The notes: generated by a model not told the origin, from the letters alone. 64,000 nucleotides of DNA from Spisula solida (GCA_947247005.1 OX365948.1:38506601-38570600); one strand, 5' to 3'; positions 1 through 12,188 are shown, numbered from the stretch's first letter. Translations and numbers: made by a program.

Positions 1-1313
1 TACAGAATAATAAGAGACTAATAACAATTCACATCTTTAGTACATATTAAAAATGCACCTATATGCACACCTTTAATAATTTATTAACCATTATTTAAAT
101 TATATTCTATATACAATACAATGTATATTCATAAAAGAACCATAAATACAACTCTATTACGTTGCTAATTTTTAAGGATTATTAACATACATTTAGCTAA
201 GAGACTGTTATTAATCCATTGTTTTTAATGACGGTCCCTACAATAGTCTTTAAGATTTTGTTAAAAGTGTATGTCAATACTGATATGTCACTGTAATAGG
301 ATATACGATCTTGAAATTATAGCGTATAGTTTATTGACTTAATCATATTGCAAAGATTTTGAATTATGTGTAATTTGAAGTTAATGCAACTTTTATTGAA
401 TTCTCTTCTATTCGCGACTAACGCATGACACATCATAATATAAGTATAGTTGGCACGTAATTAACAAAAACATGTACAGTTTTAAGATTTCTTGATATAA
501 TAATAATAAAGACTTTATTTTACGAGGAAACTCATTTGACAATAATATTAAATGGCAATCTTCCATGAGATCCTCAACAATAAAACAGGTGAACAATAAC
601 ACAAGTACATAAAAGAAAAGAGCATAATGGCAATTGGCCCATATGACGACCACAATATCATAATTTCATATATGATTGGGGAATTTCATAAAAGAGTTCC
701 AGTGATAGGATGTGCGAAATCGATATGTATGGGATCTACAATTAAAGGGAGGTATAAATCAAAATACTTAATCAATTAAATTTATAATTAATCTCTATCA
801 AGCTTAATTAGATATAGGGACATCATGAGAGCCAGCATGTCATATAACAACATGTAAATTATAACAATGACATTTTTAAAAGCACGACACGGATCCGAAA
901 CATAAAACACACTGCATGCCATTTTGCAGACATACATGTATATATGTGGGGTGATCAAAAAGAAACGAGAGAAACGCTATCATTTTTAAAGTTGACGTAT
1001 TGGAACCATACAAATATGATATCCGTGTATTAAATGCAGATATGTACGTGTAAAATACATTTATCGACTGTTAGTAGTTACTTATTTATAACGCGTTCAA
1101 TATACGGTGTTTCGCTATGTCGCCGCACATCAAAACGTCATCAGTTTTCGTCGTATGATATGGAAACACATACCGGTATGACTAATATTTTATTAAATAT
1201 TCCTCAAATATTTGTAAAATAATAGACATATGCGTCCGTTAGCCATTGTCAATCACTCGTCAATGAAGACATTGTATGAATGACTCATAATTATTTTATT
1301 TTTACCTGATTTA

Positions 1314-1395
1314 CAGTAAAACCTCGGTAATACGAACAGCGATTAATCGAGCAACCGGCCTAATTCGAGCAAATTTCAAAATCCCGGCGAATTTG
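1314..1395 (+). mobile_element. pogo/Tigger-like terminus, copy 1
   Basis: The block starts CAGTAAAACCTCGGTAATAC after TTA and continues with repeated TTCGAGCAA-type words. The same block occurs at 11398, 13411 and 41834. A CAGT start followed by ACCTCG next to a TA dinucleotide resembles pogo/Tigger inverted-repeat ends. No matching right end or transposase is seen, so it is treated as a truncated non-autonomous copy. Confidence 0.5.
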
Positions 1396-3868
1396 TATAT
1401 AACTCTTTCATCATGTAATTACGAGTGGGAACGGATATAAACAAATACTGTTCTATGCATCAAAAAGTTCAACTGTAATTGTAAAGATGTTATAAGTTAG
1501 TATTGGTTGCTATCTGGACACGTGAACTACCAGGTTTATGTGACTGATAAATGATGGAAAAAACGTCGTATATCAGGAAAACATTACATTTGTTTGTGAT
1601 AGAATGTCCTATGTACCAATGTATCAGTATAACATGTATAATTAATGTACATTTAGTCGATGAAAGAATTGACCTGCGAAACTTTGGTTACTGGTATTTC
1701 GAATTCTTTATATTTACTTAACTATTCCAAAACTTTGCAGTTAGTTTGTTTAAGCTGATTGAAACATATATCACTTATCCGGCTTTAATTAGATAGATCT
1801 ACTTCACCTAAAAATATTCGACTCATGTAGATCGAAGAAAATAAATAAAACTGCGCGCTATGAGGATCATATTTACTTAGGAAAAACTAACGTTTATTAA
1901 GACTGAGTGTCTTGTTTTTCAGACGAGAAACTGGAGACATTTGTTAGCATAACTCATTATCGACATAAGTTATGAACTGATTTGGAATATTTGCAGATAT
2001 TTTACAATAGAAATACACAATTGTCATAGTATAACTTTAGGTGAAACGTAAATATGAATAAAATATAATTTTTATACACATTTCTATACATAGGCGGCCA
2101 GTACGTATAGTCTAGTACGGACCTAAACACCTCCTCACAGCCAAATCCTTTGTGATGATTTGTTAACGTATGTAAGGTTTCAACTTAATCAATACACAAT
2201 GGACCCCATGTCATGTTACTGGCCGTGATATTTCACTAATGCACCCAAATGCAACGTTCCAGGTACCAGCATTTTACTGTCAGTTAATATTAACCATTCA
2301 ATCATACGCTCGCGCTTTACATAACACGAGCCAGAATCACGAAAAGCATTCGACTGTTTTATTTGCAAAGACCCAAGCGGCATTAATATGCCACAAAATG
2401 ATGATAAGTATCTAATATCTAAATCTCGAGAGGATTGTTAACCTTTACATCTCGTGACACAGCTACATGGCCGTCTTTACACAAAACAAGATATAAAGTG
2501 ATTCAGTAGACAGTTGTTATTGACTGCAATGTCGTAATCATGCCATCACAGCTGTACGTAAAGTATGTAACATGCGTTATTATACAGCACGATTGGTGAT
2601 CTAGCTAGCTGTCTGTAAATATTCGTGAAATCGGTCAACAACAGAGGCAACACTCACAATGGACGGTTTAGATGGGTATCAGTTTTCTTCTTTATATACT
2701 AGAACACTGAACCACTTTTCTAATTGGTCACTTTTCAAACCCGAAACACCATTTGATGATATTTTGCACAGTAGTTTTATGTATAGACTGAACATTGAAC
2801 GCATGCCTGACCATGCACAGTTTGGCATGTGATTTTTAATGAATTTAGTGTTAGGACAATGTCATGAAAAGTTTGTGTGCAATATATCATCAATCATTAT
2901 GATCACAGTTATACGTATTAGGGGTTAGAAAAGTAACAAATTAGAAAAGTGGTTCAGTGTACATATTTTCCTGTAATATTTATCAGACTTGAATTATTGA
3001 ACATTTTGATACATAATTTGTACAAGTATTGACATTGACCTACGAACAAAAACACCAGCGGATCAGTGAAGTTACTTTTGGATATATCCACGTATATGAG
3101 TTTACAATGAAGTGTAACAAAATATGGTCTCGTTCGCTATAGACAGTGAAGAAGAAAACTGTCACTCTATAAGTCGTTTCAATGTAGCACATAAGGAACC
3201 CTTATTATTGACGAACGTCTGTAGAAATAGAACAACAAGTAAGCATTCAGAGGACATATAGCAACAGAGGTGCTGAATATTGGTGAAATCGTTGCGTAAC
3301 ACAGAATTCAATATGGTTTATTAATACGATTCCACACCTAGCAGGCCGTTATAGAATATAACATACCACACTAGCACTCAATGTTGACAGAAACGTCATC
3401 TACAAACAAGTAAGCTTGGTGACAAAATACGTCCTATAGTCCTCTGTCATGCAAAATTAGATTAAGTTGGTAAATAGGGTAAAAGCTTTTTCTGTGATGT
3501 AATATTTGCTAGGAAGTAGGGAATGTAGTTCCAGAAGCCTTCATCACCGCGACATAGAAACATGTATGTCATCCAGATATTTCGTTGCAATTCGTTCTAT
3601 ATGATATTTAAGCTTCTAACAGCCTTACAGCATAAAGGTAGCAACCTAAAATAAGAAAGAAACATTGTCTAATAACAAATTTCTGTTCAATTTTTAAATA
3701 GCAAGTTTCCTTTGGTTGTGTTAATTCGGAATTTTAGGCCGATAGACTGCCAGCCTCACGCAGCTAGGTTGGTAACTTCACAAGTTGTGGAAAGTATCCG
3801 CTCTGGCACATTGCACTTCCCATAGTATTTCATATAGCGCCTCCCCTAGTGCCTCCCTGGCCGGGAAA

Positions 3869-3939
3869 TGACGTCACGACCGGAAGTCGCGTAACCAGCT
3901 TGCCGCGACAATCATGTGGCATGACCGGAAGTCACGTGA
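3869..3939. promoter_or_regulatory. CRE-ETS-ETS-E-box cluster in duplication copy 1
   Basis: Within 71 bp there is a palindromic CRE (TGACGTCA, 3869-3876), two ETS sites (CCGGAAGT, 3880-3887 and 3925-3932) and an E-box of USF/MITF type (TCACGTGA, 3932-3939). The local sequence is GC-rich compared with its surroundings. The same four sites are intact in copy 2 at 15870-15940. This looks like a promoter or enhancer core. No transcript start or reading frame shows what it would drive. Confidence 0.45.
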
Positions 3940-4090
3940 CCCTTACACGGCGAACAATCAGGTTCCAGCCAGGGGGTCGGGATGGGTCATTAAGTGCATT
4001 TTTAGAAGGTAGGTGTGTCATATATCAAATAAATCGCAAAAATCGCATTTTTTATAATTACTCGTCAATTCACGAGTATAATACCAGTAA

Positions 4091-5036
4091 AGAACCAACA
4101 AGCTAAATGGTTACAACTTTGGGTACAAACCAAAGTCACCTAATGTCCTTAAGTGCACAGTTCCACTGTATCGAAGATCGCAAAAAGATTTTCCAGGAAT
4201 GGCATTTACATGTAGGCTATAAATAGTAACAAGTGTCACAGGCGCAATATGATAAACACTTGCGTAGGAATAGGATTATTTAATACCGGAACATTGTCAG
4301 AGATTAATATGTAAGTAAATGCATGCTCCGTGAATGTTTATACACTGTATGAAGATGCTAAATCATGCATCATCGTCGCTGCACATAGCAAGTGTCGCTT
4401 ATGTCACATAATTCCGCGACCTTGTAACACTTGTAGTACTTCAATGGATTCCTGCACACGTGGTCATAGTCGGAAATGCAGCTGCTGACAAGATGAGTTT
4501 TGTAATTGCTTACGTCTGTCTGTAGCAACGTTAAATGTCGCATCGATATCGAACTCATACTGTACGGCGCCATACGGTCGGATCAACACGGTTCGTCACG
4601 GTTAGCCCGAATCGACTAAGAAGTTCACGATGTCTCTAAGGTTCATACAACGGGACAAACCGGGGGTGCCAGACCGGCACAGTGATACTAGGGCTCTGCT
4701 GTCAGCTCAGAACCGGGATACACCGTGGATACACCGGGATAATCCGAAATGATACTTGGATGCAACATCGCGGTAGAGCTAAGGTGTAGCCCCGGTTGTA
4801 ACCCAGTTCTGACTCCATATTTCGATTCGGTTGAAAGCTTGACCATTCCTCCCGGTAGCTCATGATGACTCTACGAGGCTTTAAATATTTTAAAACAACC
4901 GGGCCTCATTCGCTAGTTTGATAAGAGTATCACGGTTCACCACGGTTCGTCTTGCCGATCCAGTGTTGAAACGGTTGTATGACGATTCACTGAACCGGGT
5001 ATACCAAGTAAGATTCGGTTCATCCCGGTAAACCTT
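4091..5036. other. No gene seen; degenerate CGGTT-rich stretch
   Basis: I see no coding potential. From about 4590 the sequence is unusually rich in words such as CACGGTTCG and CCGGG, with loose internal repetition. This suggests an old decayed repeat. It has no counterpart in duplication copy 2. Confidence 0.4.
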
Positions 5037-5203
5037 AAGGGGTTCGACACATAAACCTGCAGTGATTAAAAACTGTTTTCAAAAAATATTTTTCATTTCT
5101 ACTGTGTCTATTTCATACAATATACATGTACATAGTAGAAGTAAAAAAATAATTTGAAAACAGTGTTTAATCACTGCAGGCTTTTGTGTCGAACCCCTTT
5201 GGG
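5037..5203. mobile_element. Hairpin MITE of about 165 bp
   Basis: The left arm begins AAGGGGTTCGACACA and runs to about 5083. It is inverted at about 5157-5203, ending TGTGTCGAACCCCTT. Arms are about 45 bp with few mismatches, separated by an AT-rich centre. GGTAAACC lies just outside both ends and may be an 8-bp target duplication, but its register is not exact. There is no coding capacity. Confidence 0.75.
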
Positions 5204-5274
5204 TAAACCCCTAATAACTGTGGATACGACTGGACTAAAACTAGAACAGGTATACTACAAAAAAGTGTTTATAA

Positions 5275-5625
5275 AGGATTGCGACATGTATCGTTAATGT
5301 TGCGACATTTAACGTCAGGCCAGTTTGTTGTGACATTTAACCTTACAGATGCGACATTTATCGTCAGGGGGGATTGCGACATTTAGCGTAAGCCTTGCGA
5401 CATTTAACGTCAAGTCCGACATTTAGCGTCGATGCGACATTTAACGTCAAGTGCGACTTTAGCGTCGATGCGACATTTAACGTCAAGTGTGATATTTAGC
5501 GTCGGTGCGACATTTAACGTCAAGTGCGACATTTAGTGTCGGTTGCGACATTTAGCGTCAGCCTTGTGACATTTAACGTCAAGTGCGACATTTTGCGTCG
5601 ATCCGACATTTAACGTTGCTACAAT
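5275..5625. repeat. 19-bp tandem repeat, alternating variants
   Basis: Imperfect units of about 19 bp have the core GCGACATTTAACGTCAAGT. They alternate in part with a variant in AGCGTCGAT, giving a 38-bp dimer period near 5410-5560. Units are partly palindromic (GAC...GTC). It adjoins the 22-bp array. Confidence 0.8.
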
Positions 5626-5639
5626 GACACCTCTCGTAT

Positions 5640-6905
5640 TAAAACTACCGGTATGCAACAAACTTCACACTGCTAAGCTACCAACATCTCGCTGCTAAGT
5701 TGTCAACTTCACACTGCTATGCTACAAACTGTACGCTGCTAGGCTACGAACTACACCCTGCTATGATACCAACTTCACACTGCTATGCTGCCAACATAAC
5801 GCTGCTAGACTACCAACTTTATGTTACTAGGCTGCCAACTTAACGCTGCTAGACTACCAACTACACGCTGCTAGGCTGCCAACTTCATGTTGATAGACTG
5901 CCAACTTAACGCTGCTAGAATAACAACTTCATGTTGCTACACTGCCAACTTCACGCTGCTAGACTACCAACTTCACGCTGCTAGGATGCCAACTTCACAC
6001 TGCTAGGCTGCCAACTTCGCGCTGCTAGACTACCAACTTCAATCTGCTAGGCTGTCAACTTCACGCTGTTAGGCTGCCAACAACACGCTGCTAGGCTGCC
6101 AACTTCACGCTCCTAGACCGCCAACTTCTCGCTGCTATGCTGCCAACTTCATGCTGCTAGACTGCCAACTTCACTCTGCTAGACTGCCAGCTTCACGCTG
6201 ATATGCTGCCAACTTCGCGCGGCTAGACTGCCAACTCCACGCCGCTAAGCTACCAACTTTACGCTGCTAGACTACCAACTACACGCAACTAGACTACCAA
6301 CTCCACACTGCTAAGCTACCCACTTGACGCTGCTAGGCTTCTAACTTGACGCTACTAGGCTTCAAATTCACGCTGCTAGACTACCAACTTCACGCTGCAA
6401 GACTACTAACTCCACGCTGCTAAGCTACCTACTTCAAGCTGCTAGACTGCCAACTTCACAATGCTATTCTACCAACTTCACGCTGCTATGCTGCCAACTT
6501 CATGCTGCTAGGCTACCAACTTCACACTGCTAGGCTACCAACTTCACGCTGCTATGCTGCCAACTTCATGCTGCTAGACTACCAATTTCACACTGCTAGG
6601 CTACCAACTTCACGCTGCTATGCTGCCAATTTTATGCTGCTATGCTGTCAACGTTATGCTGCTAGGCTGCCAACGTTATGCTGCTAGGCTGCCAACTTTA
6701 TACTGCTAGACTGCCAACTTCATGCTGCCAGACTGCCAACTTCATGCTGCTAGGCTGCCAACTTTACGCTGCTAGACTGCCAACTTCACGCTGCTAGGAT
6801 GCCGACTTCACACTGCTAGGCTGCCAACTTCGCGCTGCTAGACTACCAACTTCACTGTGCTAGGCTGTCAATTTCACGCTGTTAGGCTGCCAACTACACG
6901 TGCTT
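5640..6905. repeat. 22-bp minisatellite, first block
   Basis: Tandem units of 22 bp, consensus CTGCTAGACTGCCAACTTCA plus CG, with frequent substitutions and a few indels. The span divided by the unit gives about 57 units. Short open frames here only reflect the repeat and are not genes. A single-copy relative of the unit lies in the flanking duplicated segment near 3747-3790. Confidence 0.95.
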
Positions 6906-7035
6906 ATCCGTTGTCTAATCGATTGGCGGAAACGGGACATCGTATGTAACCCCATATCGCCAGTTGACACAAAATAGTATACAATACATGTACTACAGAT
7001 ACAGCTATTGGACGGAAAGTTGTATGAGACGCTGC
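6906..7035. repeat. Spacer between minisatellite blocks, shared with 16110-16204
   Basis: A non-tandem segment containing GATTGGCGGAAACGGGACAT and the following ATCGCCAGTTGACAC. It reappears with few changes at about 16110-16204, immediately before the minisatellite of copy 2. It shows that the duplicated unit includes the minisatellite boundary. Confidence 0.8.
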
Positions 7036-8812
7036 TTTGATGTTACCTTCACACTGCTAACCTACTTACATCTCGCTGCTATGCTGTCAACTTCACGCTG
7101 CTATGCTACCAACTTTACGCTGCTATCATGCTGTTACCTTCACACTGCTAAGCTAGCAACATCTCGCTGCTATGTTGCCAACTTCACGCTGCTATGCTAC
7201 AAACTTTACGCTGCTTTGCTGTTACCTTCAAACTGCTAAGCTACCAACATCTCGCTGCTATGTTGTCAACTTCACGCTGCTATGCTACAAACTTTACGCT
7301 GCTATTATGCTGTTACCTTCACACTGCTAAGCTAGCAACATCTCGCTGCTATGTTGTCAACTTCACGCTGCTAGGCTACGAACTACACCCTGCTATGCTA
7401 CCAACTACACACTGCTATGCTGCCAACTTAACGCTGCTAGACTACCAACTTCATGTTGCTAGGCTGCCAACTTAACGCTGCTAGACTACCAACTACACGC
7501 TGCTAGGCTGCCAACTTCATGTTGCTAGCCTGCGAACTTAACGCTGCTAGACTACCAACTTCATGTTGCTTCACTGCCAACTTCACGCTGCTAGACTACC
7601 AACTTCACGCTGCTAGGCTGCCAACTTCGCGCTGCTAGACTACCAACTTCACTCTGCTAGGCTGTCAACTTCACGCTGCTAGATTACCAACTTCAAGCTG
7701 CTAGGATGCCAACTTAACGCTGCTAGACTGCCAACTATACGCTGCTAGACTACCACCTTCACGCTGCTAGACTGCCAACTTCATGCTGCTAGACTGCCAA
7801 CTTCACGCTGCTAGACTGCCAACTTCACTCTGCTAGACTGCCAACTTCACGCTGCTAGACTACCAACTTCACTCTGCTAGGCTGCCAACTTCACGCTGCT
7901 AGACTACCAACTTCAAGCTGCTAGGATGCCAACTTAACGCTGCTAGACTGCCAACTTCACGCTGCTAGACTACCACCTTCACGCTGCTAGACTGCCAACT
8001 TCATGCTGCTAGACTGCCAACTTTACGCTGCTGGAATGCCAACTTCATGTTGCTAGACTGCCAACTTCACACTGCTACAATGCCAACTTCATGCTGCTAG
8101 ACTGCCAACTTCATGCTGCTAGACTGCCAGCTTCACGCTACTAGACTGCCAACTTCATGCTGCTATGCTGCCAACTTCATGCTGCTATGCTGCCAACTTC
8201 ATGCTGCTATGCTGCCAACTTCACGCTGCTAGACTGCCAACTTCACGCTGCTATGCTGCCAACTTCACTCTGCTAGACTGCCAGCTTCACGCTGATATGC
8301 TGCCAACTTCGCGCGGCTACACTGCCAACTCCACGCCGCTAAGCTACCAACTTCACGCGGCTAGACTACCAACTACACGCAACTAGACTACCAACTCCAC
8401 ACTGCTAAGCTACCCACTTGACGCTGCTAGGCTTCTAACTTGACTTCATGCTGCTAGACTGCCAACTTCATACTGCTATGCTGCCAACTTCATGTTGCTA
8501 GACTGCCAACTTCACGCTTCTAGGCTGCCAACTGCATGTTGCTAGGCTGCCAACTTCACGCTGCTATGCTGCCAACTTCACGCTGCTAGGCGGCCAACTT
8601 CACGCTGCTAGTCTGCAAACTTCACGCTGCCATGCTGCCAACTTCATGTTGCTAGGCTGCCAACTTCACGCTGCTAGGCTGCCAACTTCACGCTGCTAGA
8701 CTGCCAACTTCACGCTGCTAGACTGCCAACTTCACGCTGCTAGACTTCCAACTTCACGCTGCTAGACTGCCAACTTCACCCTGCTATGCTGCCAACTTCA
8801 TGGTGCTAGGTT
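7036..8812. repeat. 22-bp minisatellite, second block
   Basis: Same 22-bp unit as 5640-6905, about 80 units by span. It includes a roughly 120-bp higher-order motif (TTACCTTCACACTGCTAAGC...) repeated near 7040, 7133, 7220 and 7313. The array ends abruptly at about 8812. Confidence 0.95.
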
Positions 8813-9843
8813 TTTAGTGTTAATTTATCCAATAGATTGCCGGTGGGCATTTTGCATATGAATACGGTGATCTCTCCAATAGGCGAGCACAATTAATATG
8901 ACTGTTATCATTGAATATCCGTGCTTATCCGTTGTCTAATCAGAGTTAATTTAACTAATCAAAACATTCTTACGGTACAATAACGAAAATACACGATGAT
9001 TATATTTGTGACAGGTCAAAGTGCTTGCCGATATTTGAGCGTGCTAAGAACATTTGCGTACACATTATTACACTGCTTGTAGAACGAAATTGTTTCAGCC
9101 AGTTCTTGAAGCGTTGGGTCATTCAATAAGTACAGGGACACAACTTGATTGCTTACACCTGTTTTGTTCGGTGATTGAACTCCATTAAGTACATGTACAA
9201 TTGAATGCGCAGTGGTCTCTGAAATGGTCGCGTTATTACATTGAGTAATTTAACTGACTACAACAGGGTTATTGCGGAGTCAAATATGATTGGCGCTCGT
9301 TGAAACTTCGTGAAGTTCTAAGATCCTGAATTAGCTAAATGTAATATCACGGTCAATTATCGGAGTCTGTTGATTAACTACATGTAACTAACAAGGGCAA
9401 TTATCATTTAATCGTGGTCGTGTTTCTAATGAGAACGGAACATAAAAGAACTTGTACAGTTTGATTATCATCTGAATCCGGAGAAACTATCCGTCAAGTA
9501 CGGGGTTCAGTTTTCATGGCAAGTATTTACAGATCAGCCTCTTATTGCTCTTTCATAAGCGACTGACAATTTCTTAGACATGACCGAAGCCAAGCATTTA
9601 TCCAGTTTTTCGCAACCCGAGTACTCGAAAGATATTACACACTAATTGTTTGACAAATAGGAACACATGGAACGTTTGAAATGTATTAAACGAAGATCAT
9701 CTGCAAGCCGCATATGTTACGGGATTTAAAACTATACCTTATTTGACATAATATAATTGCCCGGCTAATTCAAATTGTATACATACGTGTCATACATCAT
9801 TCGTTTTGTTACTACATTTTAGTCGTTATTTTCATTGTTTCAG
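8813..9843 (+). other. Probable intron of the prostanoid receptor gene, 3' part
   Basis: AT-rich sequence with no convincing open frame. It ends with a good acceptor (pyrimidine-rich TTTTCATTGTTTCAG) at 9843. No upstream receptor exon was found anywhere in 1-9843, so this intron likely extends past the left edge of the window. Confidence 0.6.
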
Positions 9844-10502
9844 GTTCAAATAAATGACACCATGATTACGGGAAGAACCAATCACATACTGGACCTGACA
9901 GCAGTTCGTCTTGCAAGTTTGAACCAAACGTTAGATCCATGGTTATATATATTGCTTGGTCGATCGTTTTGTCCAAAATTGTGCGTACGAATCACCGATG
10001 TACTTGCTCGTCTTCTGTCCAACTTTCATCACGAAAGTGCTATTTCAGACGACATGCAACAATGTCAACCAGTTGGTGCCATAGATGCCCAAAGAATGGA
10101 AAATAACAACGCCATAGTAGCGCAACCTTCCAATCAAAGCGAGCATAACCGGCATATCTGTACAGAACCGGACGTTATGACTAAAATACCGGACTGTAGC
10201 CGGTCACCTTTACCGGATGTAACAAACACGAATTCAAACAATAAGTCGGCTTATTTATGTCGTCTTCAGTTTGGAAAATCATCTTTACCAGAAAAGGAAG
10301 GTGGTATTTTTGTGAAAATATTTTATCCACCAACTTCGATACACAAACGTACAGTTGATCAACCAAGTGTTCGTACGTCTAAGGCTAAAGAAGAGTATTC
10401 TACGGCAGACAATAAAACCAAAGATTCAATAGTTGACGAACTCTCTGACACGTGTCATTCTGATAATACTTATAACATTAGAAAACCTGATGAACATTGC
10501 AG
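9844..10502 (+). CDS. Prostanoid (EP4-like) receptor, TM7 and C-tail exon (partial gene)
   Basis: The exon opens in frame after an AG acceptor and reads through the third extracellular loop into TM7. The TM7 stretch AVRLASLNQTLDPWLYILLG carries the DPWxY form of the NPxxY motif typical of prostanoid receptors, and is closest in my memory to PGE2 receptor EP4. A cytoplasmic tail of about 170 residues follows, rich in Ser/Thr and charged residues, with Cys near the membrane (SFCPKLC) that could be palmitoylated. The exon is 659 nt (219 codons plus 2 nt) and ends at a strong donor (CAG|GTAAGA). Vertebrate prostanoid receptor genes have an intron at the end of TM6, which fits this exon start. The TM1-TM6 exon is absent and must lie upstream of position 1. 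Family assignment is confident; the EP4 subtype is less so. Confidence 0.85.
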
Positions 10503-10667
10503 GTAAGATAAACATTAATTAAACATTACTTTCGTCGGAAATATAAATACTCGTTTTATTATATTATGCGTAAGGTCATTATAGCGCAGTAATTGTGATG
10601 TCGTGACGTTCTAATTTCAACGTATTATTTTCCAATTAGACTAATTACTGAACCATTTGATTGTCAG

Positions 10668-10779
10668 AACAAGGAGACCAATGGATACCATATCAACACA
10701 ATGGATGGGAAGAATAAACTCCATCAGATATATCGCTGGCTTAGAATTGGAAGGTCGTAAGTACTACATGACCTTTTAA
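10668..10779 (+). CDS. Predicted terminal exon of the prostanoid receptor gene
   Basis: After a 165-bp intron (10503-10667, GT...CAG) the phase-2 junction stays open for 37 codons and stops at TAA 10777-10779. The predicted tail reads RTRRPMDTISTQWMGRINS and ends GRKYYMTF. The last 11 codons and the stop lie inside a MITE (10745-10968). With the MITE and one TTAG copy removed, the frame would continue to end VLEYVRDAAR and stop at TAA near 11000-11003. The exon has no recognisable domain. Support comes from splice signals and frame continuity only. The alternative is that the donor at 10503 is unused and the protein ends at the TAA overlapping it (10504-10506). Confidence 0.5.
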
Positions 10780-10968
10780 GACTCATGCATATTTGAAATC
10801 TGCATCTCAATGCGCTTCTTATGAGCCTATTTTCATGAAAATCAGAAGTGGTCATGTTGACCAAACAGAAGTTTAAAAGGCTTGTTTTTGCATAAGTAAA
10901 GAGTAGTTTACAGACAGTTTTTTCTTGTTTTCTCAAAATATTGATTTTGTACTTACGACCTTCTAATT
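10745..10968. mobile_element. 224-bp MITE with TTAG target duplication, inside the receptor terminal exon
   Basis: The ends are inverted: left AATTGGAAGGTCGTAAGTAC, right its complement with one mismatch (GTACTTACGACCTTCTAATT). TTAG occurs immediately outside both ends (10741-10744 and 10969-10972), as expected for a 4-bp target duplication. It has no coding capacity. It interrupts an open frame that is continuous when the element is excised. Confidence 0.85.
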
Positions 10969-11316
10969 TTAGTGCTCGAATACGTCCGTGACGCCGCCCG
11001 ATAAGTAACACTGACTTCTGGACAAAATGGTGGTGGACGGACATCTGTCGGTGATCGGCCGGATATTGAACAGTTCTGAGTAGCATTGGTACTATGAAGT
11101 CTGGCCCGGTTAGCGCACTGTATGGCGATATAACCCTGACATACTGGGTGCGATGCTCGGGCTGACCAGGTTATGTTCTCTTCTGCGATTATCAACAGCC
11201 ATTTGTATTTGTACACATATTTGTATCTTGTATAATGGTAATGATGTTCATAGCTGTTATAAGTATATTCATGACCATTATGCTAATTACTGGTATATGC
11301 TCTTCAGCAATGGTGA

Positions 11317-11332
11317 AATAAATGAAAATAAA
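11317..11332 (+). terminator. Possible poly(A) signals for the receptor transcript
   Basis: Two AATAAA hexamers occur at 11317-11322 and 11327-11332, about 540 bp after the predicted stop. These are the first close pair downstream on this strand. No further evidence. Confidence 0.35.
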
Positions 11333-11397
11333 ATCATCAACATACCTCTATTGTTTTACTATATTTTATTTATTCTTTATTACAGTCCATTCACATA

Positions 11398-11560
11398 CAG
11401 TAAAACCTCGGTAATACGAGCAGCGATTATTCGAGCAACAGGCCTAATTCTAGCAAATTTCAAAGTCCCGGCGAATTTGCTCTATATCGTTCATTAATTT
11501 ATCCCTCTAATTCGAGTAAAGTTATTACGAGCATCCGGTCTAATTCGAGCTCAGGTTGTA
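11398..11560 (+). mobile_element. pogo/Tigger-like terminus, copy 2
   Basis: CAGTAAAACCTCGGTAATAC follows a TA dinucleotide and is homologous to 1314, 13411 and 41834. This copy extends furthest, with repeated CTAATTCGAG words to about 11560. It ends just before the start of duplication copy 2. Confidence 0.55.
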
Positions 11561-12188
11561 TATCATAGAAACATTATCACGTGACTACTCTAGTATATAA
11601 TTATAAGAGACTAATAAAAATTCACAGCATTAGTACATATTAAAAATGCACCTATATGCATACCTTTATTAATTTATTAACCATTATTTAAATTATATTC
11701 TATATACAATACAATGTATATTCATAAAAGAACCATAAATACAACTCTATTACGTTGCTAATTTTTAAGGATTATTAACATACATATAGCTAAGAGACTG
11801 TTATTAATCCATTGTTTTAAAAGGTTGTTATGAATTCTTTTAAATAAGACATGTATGCTCTCAATATTTTTCAAGTCGATTTTTTTTAATGACGGTCCCT
11901 ACAATAGTCTTTAAGATTTTGTTAAAAGTGTATGTCAATACTGATATTTCACTGTAATAGGATATACGATCTTGAAATTATAGCGTATGTTTTATTGACC
12001 TAATAATATTGTAAAGATTTTTAAAATACACCAATTATGTGTAATTTGAAGTTTATGCAACTTCCATTGAATTCTCTTCTATTCGCGACTAACGCATGAC
12101 ACATCATAAGTACAGTAGCCACGTAATTAACAAAAACATGTACAGTTTTAAGATTTCTTGATATAATAATAATAATAAAGACTTTATT

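Larger units (their letters stand above)
1..4080 (+). repeat. Segmental duplication, copy 1 (about 4 kb)
   Basis: This stretch aligns almost continuously, in the same orientation, with about 11590-16080. Matching landmarks include the opening near 10 versus 11600, the segment ending in TGTCGCCGCACATC near 1130 versus 13065, and the CRE/ETS cluster at 3869 versus 15870. Differences are point changes and a few indels. Copy 1 has about 170 bp at 1513-1684 that copy 2 lacks. Copy 1 lacks three blocks of copy 2, near 11820-11885, 12189-12460 and 13168-13333. No conserved reading frame was seen. The left edge may lie just outside the window. The segment is probably part of the long intron upstream of the receptor exon at 9844. 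Confidence 0.9.

Noticed and set aside
1034..1222. 62-codon frame in the duplicated segment
   Set aside because: The related copies at about 13000 and 33300 do not keep the frame, so it is not under coding constraint.
3849..4106. 85-codon frame over the CRE/ETS cluster, and its relative at 15888-16076
   Set aside because: The two copies are open in different lengths and frames over conserved regulatory words, which fits non-coding DNA better.
5640..8812. Cys/Leu-rich repeat proteins (CYAANFTLL-type) in the 22-bp array
   Set aside because: Open only by chance runs of units. The 22-bp period shifts frame and no frame persists.
11085..11160. tRNA-like sequence around GGTTAGCGCACTG and GGGTGCGATGCTCGG
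   Set aside because: Box-like words are present, but no acceptor or T-arm pairing could be made convincingly.
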